This document shows positions 26,905-38,184 of a stretch of 64,000 nt of DNA, piece by piece. This DNA is from Smittia aterrima. Taxonomy: Eukaryota > Arthropoda > Insecta > Diptera > Chironomidae. The notes beneath the pieces are model-generated. The model was not told the origin of the DNA. It worked only from the letters and a program-made list of their open reading frames with translations, and searched no databases. The stretch is from assembly GCA_033063855.1 (NCBI GenBank), contig CP093831.1, positions 8,432,001 to 8,496,000 of the forward strand, in the 5' to 3' direction. How positions within the stretch are numbered: the first letter of the stretch is position 1; each line of letters starts with the position of its first letter. The translations under genes were made by a program, and so were the position numbers.

Positions 26905-27685
26905 GATGGCACGATAAACATACAGCGGACACAAATGGACACTAAGTTATTGTTTCTGACTTATTTCACACTTTAAAACTCGTTACGAATCGCGTAAAAA
27001 CATTTAATTTAAACAACACAAAATTCGAGACGCGACTCGAGGTGCCTTTGCGTCTTTTGTTGTTCAAAGCTTGGAAATTCTTTCTGAGTTCTGAGCGACA
27101 AAGCTTAAAATTTCGAAGGCTTAGGGGTATACATTTGCTCAGTTCGAAAAAATTTATTGAATTCAGCTTGACATTAAAAAGAAACGATGTAAAATAAAGA
27201 TTATCTGTCATTCGCATATCTCAAAGTAGTATAAGAAATTAAGTGGTAAGTGAAGTTAGACAAGTTTCAAGGAACAATTATTTTCGATTTGATAGTTAAA
27301 TTAATGATCATCAGAATAATGATAGAACTATAAAACTAAGTTATAATTGACATACTTGGCTTTGTGAAAGTTTTCTAAGATCAACCTTAAAGAATCAGGA
27401 AGTAGGAAGCCAAGGAGAGAAAATGATATCGATCGAAAATTACATTCTCGTATATTGCACAATTACAGAAAAAAAAGGCAAATTGATCATTTGAATTGCA
27501 AAAGGTTCGCGGTAAAGGTCATGCAATTTCTTTTCAAATTGATCCTTCACTTCTATGTGAACTTGCTTGGTCGTAAAACGATAAATTAAGTTCGTGGTGC
27601 CACTTCCTGGTTTTAATTTTCATTTTGTCACTTATCGATTTTTTTTCCATCTTCTTTCAAGTGGGGCAATAAAGTGCTGAGGAGC
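26905..27685. promoter_or_regulatory. Divergent promoter region between Utx and ZUP1
   Basis: 781 bp separate the two start codons, which point away from each other. It must hold both 5' UTRs and core promoters unless there are further upstream exons. No clear TATA box was identified. Confidence 0.55.
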
Positions 27686-29791
27686 ATGGCGAGTCAAACA
27701 AATGGCCCTTCGACTTCAACATCCAATGGAACGGCTGTTCACTCGTGTGAAATCTGCGGACAATCAGGATTAAGCGATGATAAGATGATTGAACATACAC
27801 AGAAATGTCATGTTGAAGGAAACGCTGCTTGTCCTTTCTGCGGTTTGACGGGAACTTCATCAGCTGAACTGCTGCTCCACGTTAATCAAGCACACCTTGA
27901 CTACTTAACACCTGAGAATGAGCTTATGAGTTTCATTGACGATTCAAAAAGCGCGGATGGTGATTCAGATTCGATGTCGTGTGGTCTCTCGCCCTCAATA
28001 ACCGAAATTCCTGGAATGGTCGTAACAAACGGTCATTCATCGGAAAACGGCTGCACGAGCAAACATGCGAGCGTCAAGAACGAACCAGTAAAAAATAAAG
28101 CTCAATATACTGGAGCGAGTACAAAGATCACAAATGGGACTACAAACGGGACGAGTCATAAACAGGAACCAGTTGTCTTCAATTACAACAATATGGATGA
28201 TAATAATAACACAAACAATGCGAACTGTGATAACGAAAATGTTAATGGAATCAATGTGAATCATGGAGAGGGATCACCGTTGAGGAGTCAGCTAGGACTA
28301 AAGCTTAAAGCAAATAATAAACCAAAGATTTCACTTCCAACGCAAGCATCGCTGATGTGTTTGCTTTGTCCGTATACAACTGATAATTCAAGAACTTTGG
28401 AAGAACACATCAACCGCTCACATTTCGATCCAATTAGTCCTGGCGTCATCAATTCCGGAGCTTCTGGGCTTGCTTCAAATCATGTTGATACTCTGGATGC
28501 TTTTCAATGTCCAATATGTGTTCGATGTTTTGAAACATGTGGTGATCTTGAGTTTCACGTCAATCACGAGCATCGAGATATTCTTTCACCAGCTAAAGTT
28601 GACTCGACGACTGCGTGTGCAACAGTAGATCTTACAAATGGTGATGAAGCAGGTTGCAACCTTTGTCCAGTTTGTGGAGTCTCTTTTGCAGACATGAAAA
28701 CTCAAGAGATGGAAATTCATATCGAAAGCCACTTCACAAAGTCACCAGTTTCAGCTGTTGACCTTGAAAAAGAAGCCCAAAAACTTCGGGAGCAACGAGA
28801 ATTCGAGATGCTTCGACAACAATATGGAATGGATGATCAAGGAAACTTCCGAGAACAGTCAGCTGTTGCAATGCAACGAGCTGTTTATGCTGGTGAAATG
28901 TCTGTTGCGGATTACTATTGTCGCCAAGTTGGTTTGAAGGCGGCAGAGTCTAATGGACAAGATGATGGATCGTCTTGCACGAAATCTGTAGCGTCACGTG
29001 TCATTAGTCTTTCAGCAGCATCTCCTGGTGTCACAAAAAGCTTAGTTTGCTCTGCCATTGACCATTATGCTTCCAGCTATGGAGACAAAGGCTGGGGCTG
29101 CGGATACAGGAATATTCAAATGCTTCTTTCATCGCTTTTTTTAAATCCAAACTACAGCGACATGCTTCGACCTGCAGTCGGCAATTCAATGCCGAGCATC
29201 TCTCGATTACAGAAAATGGTTGAAAGTGCATGGACTCAAGGCTTCGACGTTCAAGGGAAGGAACAGCTTGGATGTAAATTATACAATACAAGAAAATGGA
29301 TTGGAACGACTGAAATTGTGACTCTCTTCTCGTGGATGCGAGTCGAATGCCAATTGGTTGATTTTCATAGACCTTCAGCATTAAATGGACAACATCCTGA
29401 TCTGTTCAACTATGTGCTGCGATATTTTGAGCAGCCAAGACAACATACACCACCACTGTATCTTCAACATCAGGGACATTCCCGTACGATCATCGGAATC
29501 GAACAGAAGGCGGCTAGTGGACTCACACTGCTTATCCTTGATCCCTCACATAGTCCTCGACAAGTCGCTTCCCTAGGTTCATCACAGGATTCACTGAGAT
29601 TGATTAGACGTGGACCGAATGCCATGAAAGCACCTCAATATCAAATCGTTTCAGTCGTTGGAAAGCTCGATACAGAAGAAGAATATCAGGTGAGTTGTTG
29701 TTCTTCTGAGAGAATCGTTGAACTCAAATGTATTTTTATTTCACAGGCTAGCAAAGTGATCCGCTCGCTGAGAATTCCCCCTGACCGTTGA
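27686..29791 (+). CDS. ZUP1: ZUP1/ZUFSP, K63-linkage-specific deubiquitinase (C78 family)
   Basis: Two exons: 27686-29689 and 29747-29791 (682 aa). ATG at 27686 opens MASQTNG. Four C2H2-type fingers lie in the N-terminal half (starting near CEICG, CLLCP, CPICV and CPVCG), separated by low-complexity Asn/Ser-rich text. A helical ubiquitin-binding segment rich in Glu/Gln/Arg precedes the C78 cysteine protease domain. Catalytic residues are visible: C472 in GDKGWGCGYRN, H598 in QGHSRT and D619 in LILDPSH; the 21-residue H-D spacing equals that of human ZUP1 (H491/D512). The enzyme cleaves long K63 ubiquitin chains and acts in genome stability. The 57-nt intron is a multiple of three without a stop, so an unspliced transcript would still be translated with a 19-residue insert. 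Divergent from Utx. Confidence 0.95.
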   Translation: MASQTNGPSTSTSNGTAVHSCEICGQSGLSDDKMIEHTQKCHVEGNAACPFCGLTGTSSAELLLHVNQAHLDYLTPENELMSFIDDSKSADGDSDSMSCGLSPSITEIPGMVVTNGHSSENGCTSKHASVKNEPVKNKAQYTGASTKITNGTTNGTSHKQEPVVFNYNNMDDNNNTNNANCDNENVNGINVNHGEGSPLRSQLGLKLKANNKPKISLPTQASLMCLLCPYTTDNSRTLEEHINRSHFDPISPGVINSGASGLASNHVDTLDAFQCPICVRCFETCGDLEFHVNHEHRDILSPAKVDSTTACATVDLTNGDEAGCNLCPVCGVSFADMKTQEMEIHIESHFTKSPVSAVDLEKEAQKLREQREFEMLRQQYGMDDQGNFREQSAVAMQRAVYAGEMSVADYYCRQVGLKAAESNGQDDGSSCTKSVASRVISLSAASPGVTKSLVCSAIDHYASSYGDKGWGCGYRNIQMLLSSLFLNPNYSDMLRPAVGNSMPSISRLQKMVESAWTQGFDVQGKEQLGCKLYNTRKWIGTTEIVTLFSWMRVECQLVDFHRPSALNGQHPDLFNYVLRYFEQPRQHTPPLYLQHQGHSRTIIGIEQKAASGLTLLILDPSHSPRQVASLGSSQDSLRLIRRGPNAMKAPQYQIVSVVGKLDTEEEYQVSCCSSERIVELKCIFISQASKVIRSLRIPPDR

Positions 29792-31642
29792 TATCCTTCG
29801 AAGGACAAACCTATTCGCCAAAACGGCGCGATTAAAATAGTGATTTATCAGTTGTCTTTGGATTAAAAATCTTGTTACCAGTGAGCATTGAATGTTTGTC
29901 TCATTTTTAAAATATTTTGCTGTGATTTGACCTCAGTTGTTATTTGACGTGATTTAAACTTTATTTGAATCCAAAAATTTCAAGTTTACGATTGAGTTGA
30001 AAAGGAAAATATTGGGAAAATCTTTAACTAAAAAAAATAGAAATTAATCAAAGTAAAACAACAATTTTCTTGAAAACTACGGGTTGTTAATATTAAAACG
30101 AATAAAATTAACGAAATCTTAAACTTAAAAATAACACACAAAGAATCACAGCAGCAAGCAGACTTAATCTTGAGGATTTAACAGAAACTTCTTAGAGCAA
30201 TAAACTGATCCGTCACCAAGCAAACTTAAGCACATCAAAAAAAGAAAATCAGTTTCGTCCTTTGTTCATTTTCACACTTCAAGTAGATTGAAAGATTCTT
30301 TAAACAATTGTCAAATGCTCGATTAGAAGAGTAAGGAAAGTCACAACATTAAACTTCTCAAAAAAAATAATATCTTGTTCCGAAAATGTTAACAAGCTTC
30401 AAGAAAGCTTCGCTTTTAAGTCCATCATTCTTTTAAAGGCATGTGTTTAGATAGAAAGTTTTAAATTGCTCCAAAATGTCTCAAGCTTTTACATTCATTA
30501 GGAAACAGGATTAGTCGGGACAGTTAAAAACTTAGTTAAAACACAAGGAATGGATGAAAATTGTGCCTGATACCAGACCATAAGAAAAATGGAAAGATGA
30601 AAACAAATCCTTGAACTGCAACTTTGAAAACTTCCTTGCACGTGGTTTTAGTTGTTGATGATGTTTCGAGAGCTTTGAAAGTCAAAGCAAAACAAACTTG
30701 GCAAACTTTCAAGCTTCATCTTGACAAACATTACACAACAATCCGTTGCATTAAATCTTGTTCAAAAAGCAATCAAAGGATATTTAACTTCTAGTTGCGA
30801 TAAAAAAAAACTATTTTGATGGAATGAAAATCAATTATTTTTCTAAAACATTGAGAGATTAACTATGAAGATGAAGATATTTTTCGACACAAACTAAGCG
30901 CTTAGCTTTGAGTTTACAGCAGATATTATCATGATGTCGACGACTGCACACCGCGATTGTAAATCATTTCATTTGACTCCAGCTTGCTAGAGATCGTAAA
31001 TTCGTTGACTTAAATGAATCATCAGAAACTGCACAGTCTTATTCAACCCGAAGGATACCAATCTCAAATCGAAATTAAAAAAAAAGTTAGAGGAGTTCTC
31101 AAATCAACGCATTCAGACAAAACAAAAGAAAGTTGAAATTTTTCTCTCTAGTTTTATAAAATTTAATTCAATTCGCTTGTAAAAGGCTTTAAACCCAAAA
31201 AAGACGATGAAATATTTGATGAAGTTTAACGAAAAATAAAGGAGAAAAATATTTAAAAACTTTTGGATTTCATCAAATTTGTTTTCAGTTAAATCACGCG
31301 ATGGACTCGATTGAAAGACAAACAATTACTGATAAGATTACTTTTATTAAGTTTAAATTGTTCCATCACATGAAAAAGTATTTCTTTGCTTTTGTTTCTT
31401 CACCTGGCTTTGTGTTTCTGTTTCAACAGCAACTTGAAGTGCTGCGCTGAGTTCATCGTTGAAGTTGCAAAATGTCTTCTCGTTCAGGTTCTTATAATTT
31501 ACAATTCTTCACCTAAATTTATTACCGACTAGATTTTTGGTTTCATTCAACTCGATTAGGAATTCAACAAAGTGTTAAGCATCAAGTAGCGTGCATTGTC
31601 GTGAATGGAATGTCCTTTCAACCTTCAAAATTTAATTCTAAA
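29792..31642. other. Spacer and 3' UTRs of convergent ZUP1 and KIAA0319L
   Basis: Strongly AT-rich, with A and T runs. It presumably contains the 3' UTR of ZUP1 on the left and that of the KIAA0319-like gene on the right (a minus-strand AATAAA lies near 31344). No coding exon or RNA gene was recognised. Confidence 0.5.
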
Positions 31643-34600
31643 TTACGTCTTTATTCGGCGACCGAGTTTGGTGAACTTGTGCGTTCGATTCCCTTTGAAT
31701 CCATTACGAACGCCATTTGACTTCTGTCGACTGTTTTCAAAAAGAACGTCAGAATCTGTGTCGGAATCATCGCTTAAAGTATTTCGATTAACTGTTGAGA
31801 CAAAAAAGCTTTAGGTATTTTTTCGTGAGATCAATAAAGAAAGAATCTTACATGATGGCATTTCGTCGTCTTGCGAATGAAGTAACGCATACTTTTGCGG
31901 TCTCTTTGGTCTCGTAGGACGTGAAGTTACACTTTTTGTTGTCTTGGCTTTTCGGTTTCGACAAGTGTAAGTAAGTCCCCAGCAAATTCCACTGATCACC
32001 ATGAAAATGAAGAAGATGAAGACAAAGACGTAGAGAATGGACCAGTCACAGTTGGCTTCTGTTACTCCCCAGTAGAAGAAGATGTCTGGCATCCAGAATG
32101 TGTCACAAATACAAGCTCTTGACTGAGAATTACACAAACCATGTCCAGAGCAATCATTTTGACAAACAACCGTTCTGATCTCGCTAATCGACGAGCCGAG
32201 AATACTGTAATCCTTCCAGAACTTTTCCTTTAATATTTTTTCGACGTCTAATCCTTTCATGATCAGTTCAGTGTTTCCATCTTTCGATGCTCTTGATGCG
32301 TAAAATACGAGAATGACATGATTTGTTTTCTCTTCAATTAAAGTGTTGCGCACATTAAGCTTGACATTATCACCAAGAAGTAGAAGAAGTTTCTGTTTCA
32401 GTTGATCCAACTGTGAGAGAAATAAAAACAGTTGAGCACATGTAGCAAAGTTAATTGGTGTTTTCCTTACCTCAAGCTGAGTCAATGATGATGCTTGCGC
32501 TGTTAATACAACCTCGACTAACTGCAGTATTAATGGATCGTCATGAACATAGATTGTGGCTATTTCTGAGCCTGTGAGTCCTTGTTCGTCAGATACTGAA
32601 AGTTTATATTTGTAAGTACCCGCCACGATTCCCGTAAGCTGTTGTAAAAGAAATTATCATTAATAATTATGACATAACTTCAACACTATCGTCTTACCAT
32701 TAAAACAGGTTCATGGTCACTTTTTCCAATAACGTTTCCAACTGCTATGCTATCACTCTCCCTTGTCCATGAGTAGTTAACGATTGCTAAGTCATCATAA
32801 GATGAGCTTCCATTAAGGATTAAAACACTTAAAGGCAAAGTGACGTTTTGAACTCCTCCGATGATTCTCGCGACAGGTGCCGCGTTTTTTTCTAGTAAAA
32901 TTCAACAATTAAAAGATATTCAATGAAATTGTCGAAGTCAAATGTCTTACCTTGGATTATTGTGATCTTGACCCGATCAGTTGCGTTATTGTTGCTTTCA
33001 TCAACCACAGTGACTTCAAATACATAATCACCAAGTGTAAGCATCGTTGCGTTAGCGGAACTTCCATTTAAATCTAAAATATTACTCGTTGTGGGTCCCG
33101 AGATCTGTTTCCAGTAATATTGAGTAATTTTAATATCATCAGTTGACTCATTAGCGTTTAGTATGGTCCAGGTTTGCGGTAAGCTGATGGTAATATTCTT
33201 TCCTGCCCGTGCAACAGGCGGAAGATTCGTCGGCGGTTTAACAAAAACATGAACTTTTGAAGAAGAATTTTGTCCTTTCGCATCAGTCACTTTTAATTCA
33301 AACGTGTAAAGTCCTTCCTCCAAATTGTCTAGAATTAGAAACGGGGTTCGCGTGTTTTGCATGTCAACGGCTTTTACTTCTTCTGTGGCGTCTTTCGTCC
33401 ACTCCCACGAAACAATCTGATGGTCATCAGTGCTCAAAGTGCCATTTAGCGTGATATTGTTATGTGGAAGATAAAGAATAACGTCTGCTCCTGCGTTCGC
33501 TTGTGGAGGATAATCGATTTCTTCGACCACTTGAATCATCGCCGTCGTTGCATTTTCAGCTTTGTCTGAATCGGTTAGCGTCAATTTGAAAGTGTAATTT
33601 CCAGGTTCTTTAAGGTCATCAAGTTCAATTGTAGCCTGTTGCTGTAGGGTTGGAGAGTAATTGATTGGTCCTTGTACAAGTTCCCATTTAAACTGAACGA
33701 TTTTATCATCATCAGTACTTGTTGATCCATCAAGAATTGCCTTGTGATTTGGTAATTTGATAACTTGATAGTCGGGAGTTATAATCGGGGTCGGAGGTTT
33801 GTTATTTCGCTTTGCGTGTGATACTGTGACATTCGCGAAAGCTTCGCCATAACTGTTTAATCCAGTGACAGTCAATTTAAAGCGATAGAGTCCTTCCGAA
33901 AGATTTGACACTCGAACCGTTGAACGTGTTTGATCTGTGATTGTTCCATTCTTATCGTTGTCGGGTTTATCAACAAGTGACCACAAATATGTATGCTGCT
34001 CTTCATCTGGATCAACAATAGCAGTTAATGAAGCTTCGTTTTCGGGGAGTTGAATATTTTTAGACTCCACTGAGACTAGAAGTTTTACTTTCTCTGGTTC
34101 AGTTTGACTGTCCTCTTCTGTTTGTGGAAAGGTTTCTTGAAACGAAGCTGGGACAATCGGAACTGGAATCGATCTTGCGATACATTTATGTTGGAATCTG
34201 TAGAATCCTGGACGACATTTGCACAATCCTCCTTCTCTGGAGAGTAGTTGACATTCTTCATGTTCCAAGCAAGTGTGAACACCAGGAACACAAGGCTTGA
34301 GGTTCATGTAACCATCTTCTGACGCAGAAGGATCGATGTCATCTTCATTAACAAATCGTTCTCGTCCGTAAACGCTTGGAAGTTTTCCTTCCGAAGCTGA
34401 CATTTGCTGAATTGTTTTGTAAAGCTTCTCATTGATGTCATAGTTGAAGAAATTATTCATAAAGTTCATGTTTTTTGTTTCCACTTTTGGCTGCAATTCG
34501 TTAACTTCGCTCTCTTGTTTGATTACTTCTTCCCATGTCTCTGTCTTTAATACTGTTCTGACTAAAACCATTTCCAGTTGAACTGAAGAGTTTCTTTTTA

Positions 34601-34966
34601 GATTAACGGGTAAGCATCCAGCTGACTTAACACACTCGATCAGAAAGCATGTTTGATTGTAGTACATAGCGACGTTGCATGTCTCTGTTTTACAGCAGAT
34701 ACCAACGCAATTTGGTAAATCAGACGAGTTGGCCTCTAAATATTTCCCCGCTGATCGATTATCTGTAACCCAATGATTTTTGCATTAAGGAATGACGTTA
34801 CGTAAAGACAATGAATCTTACCTCTTGGTGCATGATCATTGAAGACAAAGGGGTAAATTATAGAATTTTTACAACTTTCGATGTTTTGCAATTCAGAACT
34901 TCCTCTGCTTTGAATTGTAAAAAGCAGAATTAAGGCGATGCTAGGTAATATCCACAATTGCGTCAT
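31643..34966 (-). CDS. KIAA0319L: KIAA0319/KIAA0319L-like PKD-repeat membrane protein
   Basis: Six exons: 34966-34822, 34762-32951, 32891-32698, 32638-32471, 32410-31852, 31791-31643 (1008 aa; the human paralogue is about 1050). Residues 1-23 are a signal peptide. A Cys-rich MANSC-like N-terminal region (CVGICCKTETC) and an EGF-like Cys cluster (CKCRPGFYRFQHKC) follow. Then come five PKD-type Ig-like repeats with recurring PP..AG, STDD and Y.F.LTVTD motifs (about 245-770). A second Cys-rich motif (CQNDCSGHGLC, about 856-866), one transmembrane helix (about 896-920) and a basic cytoplasmic tail complete it. In mammals this family cycles between Golgi and plasma membrane. The last exon uses acceptor TCAACAG at 31792; the acceptor a few bases upstream would hit a stop at once. 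Intron 32470-32411 is 60 nt and stopless in frame. Confidence 0.93.
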
Positions 34967-35189
34967 GACTGCTGACGAAGGCAGATAATTTAGATGTTGA
35001 GTACAATGACGAGTAAACAATTTGAGCTGACTTAGCACATTAAAAAGAATTTAATTTTTCAAGAATTAAAAATGAACTTGCAACTTTGAAAGCGTTCGAG
35101 AATTGTTAACTTGAAAACGTTCACATTGTTTGCAAAAATCACAAGTCGTAAATAACAATTGATTGTCTCGAATTTTCGGATTATTCAAG
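34967..35189. promoter_or_regulatory. Short bidirectional promoter, KIAA0319L / TFAM
   Basis: Only 223 bp lie between the start codons of two genes transcribed in opposite directions. No TATA box is evident on either strand. Shared regulation is an inference from spacing only. Confidence 0.6.
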
Positions 35190-36055
35190 ATGTTTTCACT
35201 CGCAAAGTTATTACAAAACACGAAGGTTTTATTGAATCCAAGGTAAATGATCAAAATAAGTCGAAAAGATTTGAAATCAATGTTATTTCGGTGATTTCTT
35301 TCTTTCAGCTTCGCGGCTTCTTTTCAAAGCGCCAATTTCGCTTCTGCAAAATCAGTCGAAGAAAAACTCGGTTTTCCACTTAAGCCCAAGAGACCATTGA
35401 CTCCTTTCTTCCGCTATCTACTCTCTGCTCGTCCTAATATTGTTGCTCAAAATCCTAAAATAGCTGCTGTCGACATTGTAAGGCAAATCTCAAAAACTTG
35501 GCCGACTGTTGATGAAGGTTTGAAGAAGAAGCTCACAGAGGAATATTTGAAGGACAGAGCAGAATATACTAAGCAGCTTGCCGTGTATGAAAGTAAACTG
35601 ACTGACGACCAAAGAGTTGGTATCAAAGCTGCAAAAGAAGAACGCGCCGATGACAAGGAAAAGAGAGCTCACAAAAAGGTTTCTATCTAATCTAACCAAA
35701 CTAATAATTTTACTAATTTTTATATAAATTTTAGAAACTTCGTGAAAACCACAAACCGAAGAAGCCGGCAACAGGTTACATACGTTTTCAACTTGAAATG
35801 CAGTCAACTCGTGGTGACATGAACAGACATGACTTCATTCGAAAGATTGCTACAGCTTGGAACGAACTTCCAGAAGCCAAACGTAAACCTTACAACGATG
35901 CTTATGCAGCTGATGCCGTGAAATACAAGGACGAGTTAGCTAAGTGGGAAAAGGAAATGATCAAACTCGGTAACGTTGACTTGGTTCGTAAATCAGCAGC
36001 GATCGATACTACGGAACCAAAGCCAAGGCGAAAGAGTCGCACAAGCTCAGATTGA
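35190..36055 (+). CDS. TFAM: Mitochondrial transcription factor A (two HMG boxes)
   Basis: Three exons: 35190-35242, 35309-35678, 35735-36055 (247 aa to the first stop). Residues 1-40 resemble a mitochondrial presequence (MFSLAKLLQNTK..., basic/hydroxylated, no acid). HMG box A starts at PKRPLTPFFRYL; a charged linker (DDKEKRAHKKKLREN) leads to HMG box B at KKPATGYIRFQLEM...WNELPEAKRKPY. TFAM packages mtDNA and bends promoters for mitochondrial transcription. Domain order and length match the fly and human proteins. The reading frame stops at TGA 36053-36055 after a short Ser/Arg/Lys tail, but the same frame stays open for 103 more codons (separate entry). The second intron (35679-35734) has a weak donor, GTTTCT. 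Confidence 0.92.
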
Positions 36056-36367
36056 AGTGACGGGTGGTGCTCTGCCTCTCCCGATGATAAACCAGACATT
36101 AATGAATCGAAAACACATCTCACGAAAGTAGATTTAGAAATACCAAAACGTCCTCTTTCTGATAAAATCATTTCAAACCCAATTGAGAAGAAGGAAGTTA
36201 AAAAATCATCATCGAGTTCAGAGGAAGACACCACGAGTGACGAAGTTTTCTATGAACAACCTTTAAAGCCAGATGTGCCATCATCACCACAACCACAAAC
36301 AGCAAAGCAACCAAACGACAGTAAGGAAAATGTTATAAAAAAGTTCAAAAATTTCTTTAAGTTCTAA
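36056..36367 (+). other. In-frame open extension after the TFAM TGA (candidate readthrough tail)
   Basis: Directly after TGA (36053-36055) the TFAM frame continues SDGWCSASPDDKPD and runs 103 codons to TAA at 36365-36367. It is rich in Ser, Pro, Lys, Asp and Glu, contains the acidic serine block SSSSSEEDTTSDE, and ends in a basic/aromatic KKFKNFFKF. AATAAA at 36407-36412 lies only 40 nt after the second stop, so the 3' UTR would be short, as in neighbouring CUTA. No intron that would skip the TGA could be found. Readthrough, a nonsense allele, a sequencing error or a decaying tail are all possible. Confidence 0.6.
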
Positions 36368-36406
36368 CAGTGTTCGTTTGCTTGTTACCTCACTTCAATG
36401 TTCATT

Positions 36407-36412
36407 AATAAA
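36407..36412 (+). terminator. Poly(A) signal AATAAA downstream of TFAM
   Basis: AATAAA located 352 nt after the TGA but only 40 nt after the second in-frame stop. Confidence 0.55.
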
Positions 36413-36812
36413 TCCTCGTCAAAGAGACCAGGGGAAATCGTAGAATTTAACAAATTAGAATTTATCAAGATTCAAGACTTAAGTTTGAATTAAAAGGAAG
36501 AATTATTTTTGCGCTTTGATAAACTTCAATAAAGATTTAAGAAAGATAATCGTTTTGGGTGTTTTGGATTGGGAGGCTCTAACAAATTTGTGTTCGTTCT
36601 TCTTGTTCAGAAATTGATTTAGATTTTCCAAAATTTATTTATTTTCTCATAAAAATTATTCTTTTTACAGCTTTGAAGTTAATTTGGATTGGATTGTTTG
36701 AGGGTTGCTGCTATGAGGCGTGGCGTGAGTGTTACAATGAATTGTCAGGTAACGACACTCAAAGGCAATAGAAATAAAATTTAAGATTTCACTTTCAACA
36801 GAGCGTTTCACT
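36413..36812. other. Spacer between TFAM and CAMLG 3' ends
   Basis: AT-rich convergent interval with a minus-strand AATAAA-type signal near 36634. No coding or RNA feature was recognised. Confidence 0.45.
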
Positions 36813-37600
36813 TTACAGTTCACTTTTGAGTAGATTGCTGAAGTCCTTGTCGAGAATCTCAGTTAGACTTTCACCAATAAACAAGAAACTCCATGTGAGG
36901 TGAATTAACACAAAAGTGAACATGAAGATTGCGATATCGCGGAGTACTTTGTTTGTCAATCCAAGAAGTCGAAGGATTAGTTGCGATTTCTCTTGACTCA
37001 CTCCACTAAACATGAAGAGGAGATTGACGATGCCAGCTTGTTGAGCTGGAGCCTTTATCACGAACGTTGTCATGAAGAATTCGAAAATTTCCCAGGCAAT
37101 CAACGAGCTAAACACGGCACTGCCCACCAGAAAATCAAGATTCATAGCAAACAACGAATAAACAATTACTGCTATCAGTATGATAGGAAACTTTGAACGA
37201 ATAAATTTGGAGAACGTTGACTCAGGAATTGGAGGAGTTGTCGGTTGTGGCGATTGAGGAAACGGTTGACCTCCTTGCATCGTCTTCAAAAGTTCAAAAA
37301 TATCTGGCGTATCAGGGTTAATGCCAGCAAGAATATTTGGAGCCTCGTAGACATCACGTTCCATTTCAGGATCTGGGTAAAAGCCATTGTTGACTACTGG
37401 CGGAACGATTTCTAAAAAGGTCACCGGAAAGTTCAGAGAGATTTGCATAATAAAAACAATAGAAAACTACCTTCGTTGTGCTCGCGGCCAGTGATTTTGC
37501 CAAGTCTCTTGTTGCTGTTCTCCAAGATCCTTTTCCGACGAGCTTCCCTTGCCTCGGCAGCTTTATCCGTTTCTAAATTTTGTTCTTCGTGAATTTCCAT
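36813..37600 (-). CDS. CAMLG: CAMLG/GET2, receptor for tail-anchored protein insertion
   Basis: Two exons: 37600-37471 and 37411-36813 (242 aa; human CAML is 296). The cytosolic N-terminus carries the conserved basic helix EARRKRILENSNKRLGKITG that recruits the TRC40/GET3 ATPase. An acidic/Pro-rich linker follows, then three C-terminal transmembrane helices (IILIAVIVYSLFAMNLDFLV; AVFSSLIAWEIFEFF; DIAIFMFTFVLIHLTWSFLF). With GET1/WRB it forms the ER insertase for tail-anchored proteins. Identity rests on the N-terminal motif, topology and length. Divergent from RER1, another ER-membrane sorting factor. Confidence 0.88.
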
Positions 37601-38184
37601 GATTTAATTTCAACTTTGTGTGTGGATTTTCTTCTGATTTTTTTTTAATTTCGCTTCAAATGATTTCGAATTGAAGCGAATGGAGTAAACGTCAATGAAG
37701 TGAGAAGAACTCCAAAACATAAAAATATTTTTTAATAAATATTTAAGATTACGAAAGGTTCAATTAGAAAATTAATTTCATCTCTCAAAATCTATGAAAC
37801 ATTACTAAATAACTTCATCAAATATTTTATTTGAAATTAAAAGAAATTTCGCGAAATTCAAGTCAATGACATCACCGCCGTTCCTTCCCAAATTTCGAGC
37901 GTTTACTCCGCGATATGTGATGTGGTAAAAAAAAATATTTTCTCAATTTTCTCAGTTTTTCACTTTTGTACCGAGAAGAAAATATTGTTTTGACATAAAT
38001 TAAGCAACCAATCACTAGCTGACGTTGTTTGTCATAAGTTTCCACCAGTATTTCAACGCATTTTCGCACCGCTCCAAAGATTGTAAAATCTCAATATAAA
38101 AAAAATCTCTAGGAGTGGGAATTAATCAAATTAGAAGCTATCAAGAGCTGATCGTATTTGGCTCTAGATTCACCATCCATTGAA
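37601..38184. promoter_or_regulatory. Divergent promoter region CAMLG / RER1
   Basis: 584 bp between opposite start codons. It includes a GC-richer stretch at 37876-37920 amid AT-rich DNA. No TATA box was assigned. Confidence 0.5.

Noticed and set aside
31791..31814. Upstream acceptor (ACCTAAAG) for the last KIAA0319L exon
   Set aside because: It would meet an in-frame TAA within about a dozen codons, whereas the TCAACAG acceptor gives a 49-codon acidic tail resembling the family end.
36053..36055. TFAM TGA as a selenocysteine codon
   Set aside because: No Cys homologue at this site in TFAM, no SECIS-like element noticed before the poly(A) signal, and many insects have lost selenoproteins; readthrough or error is simpler.
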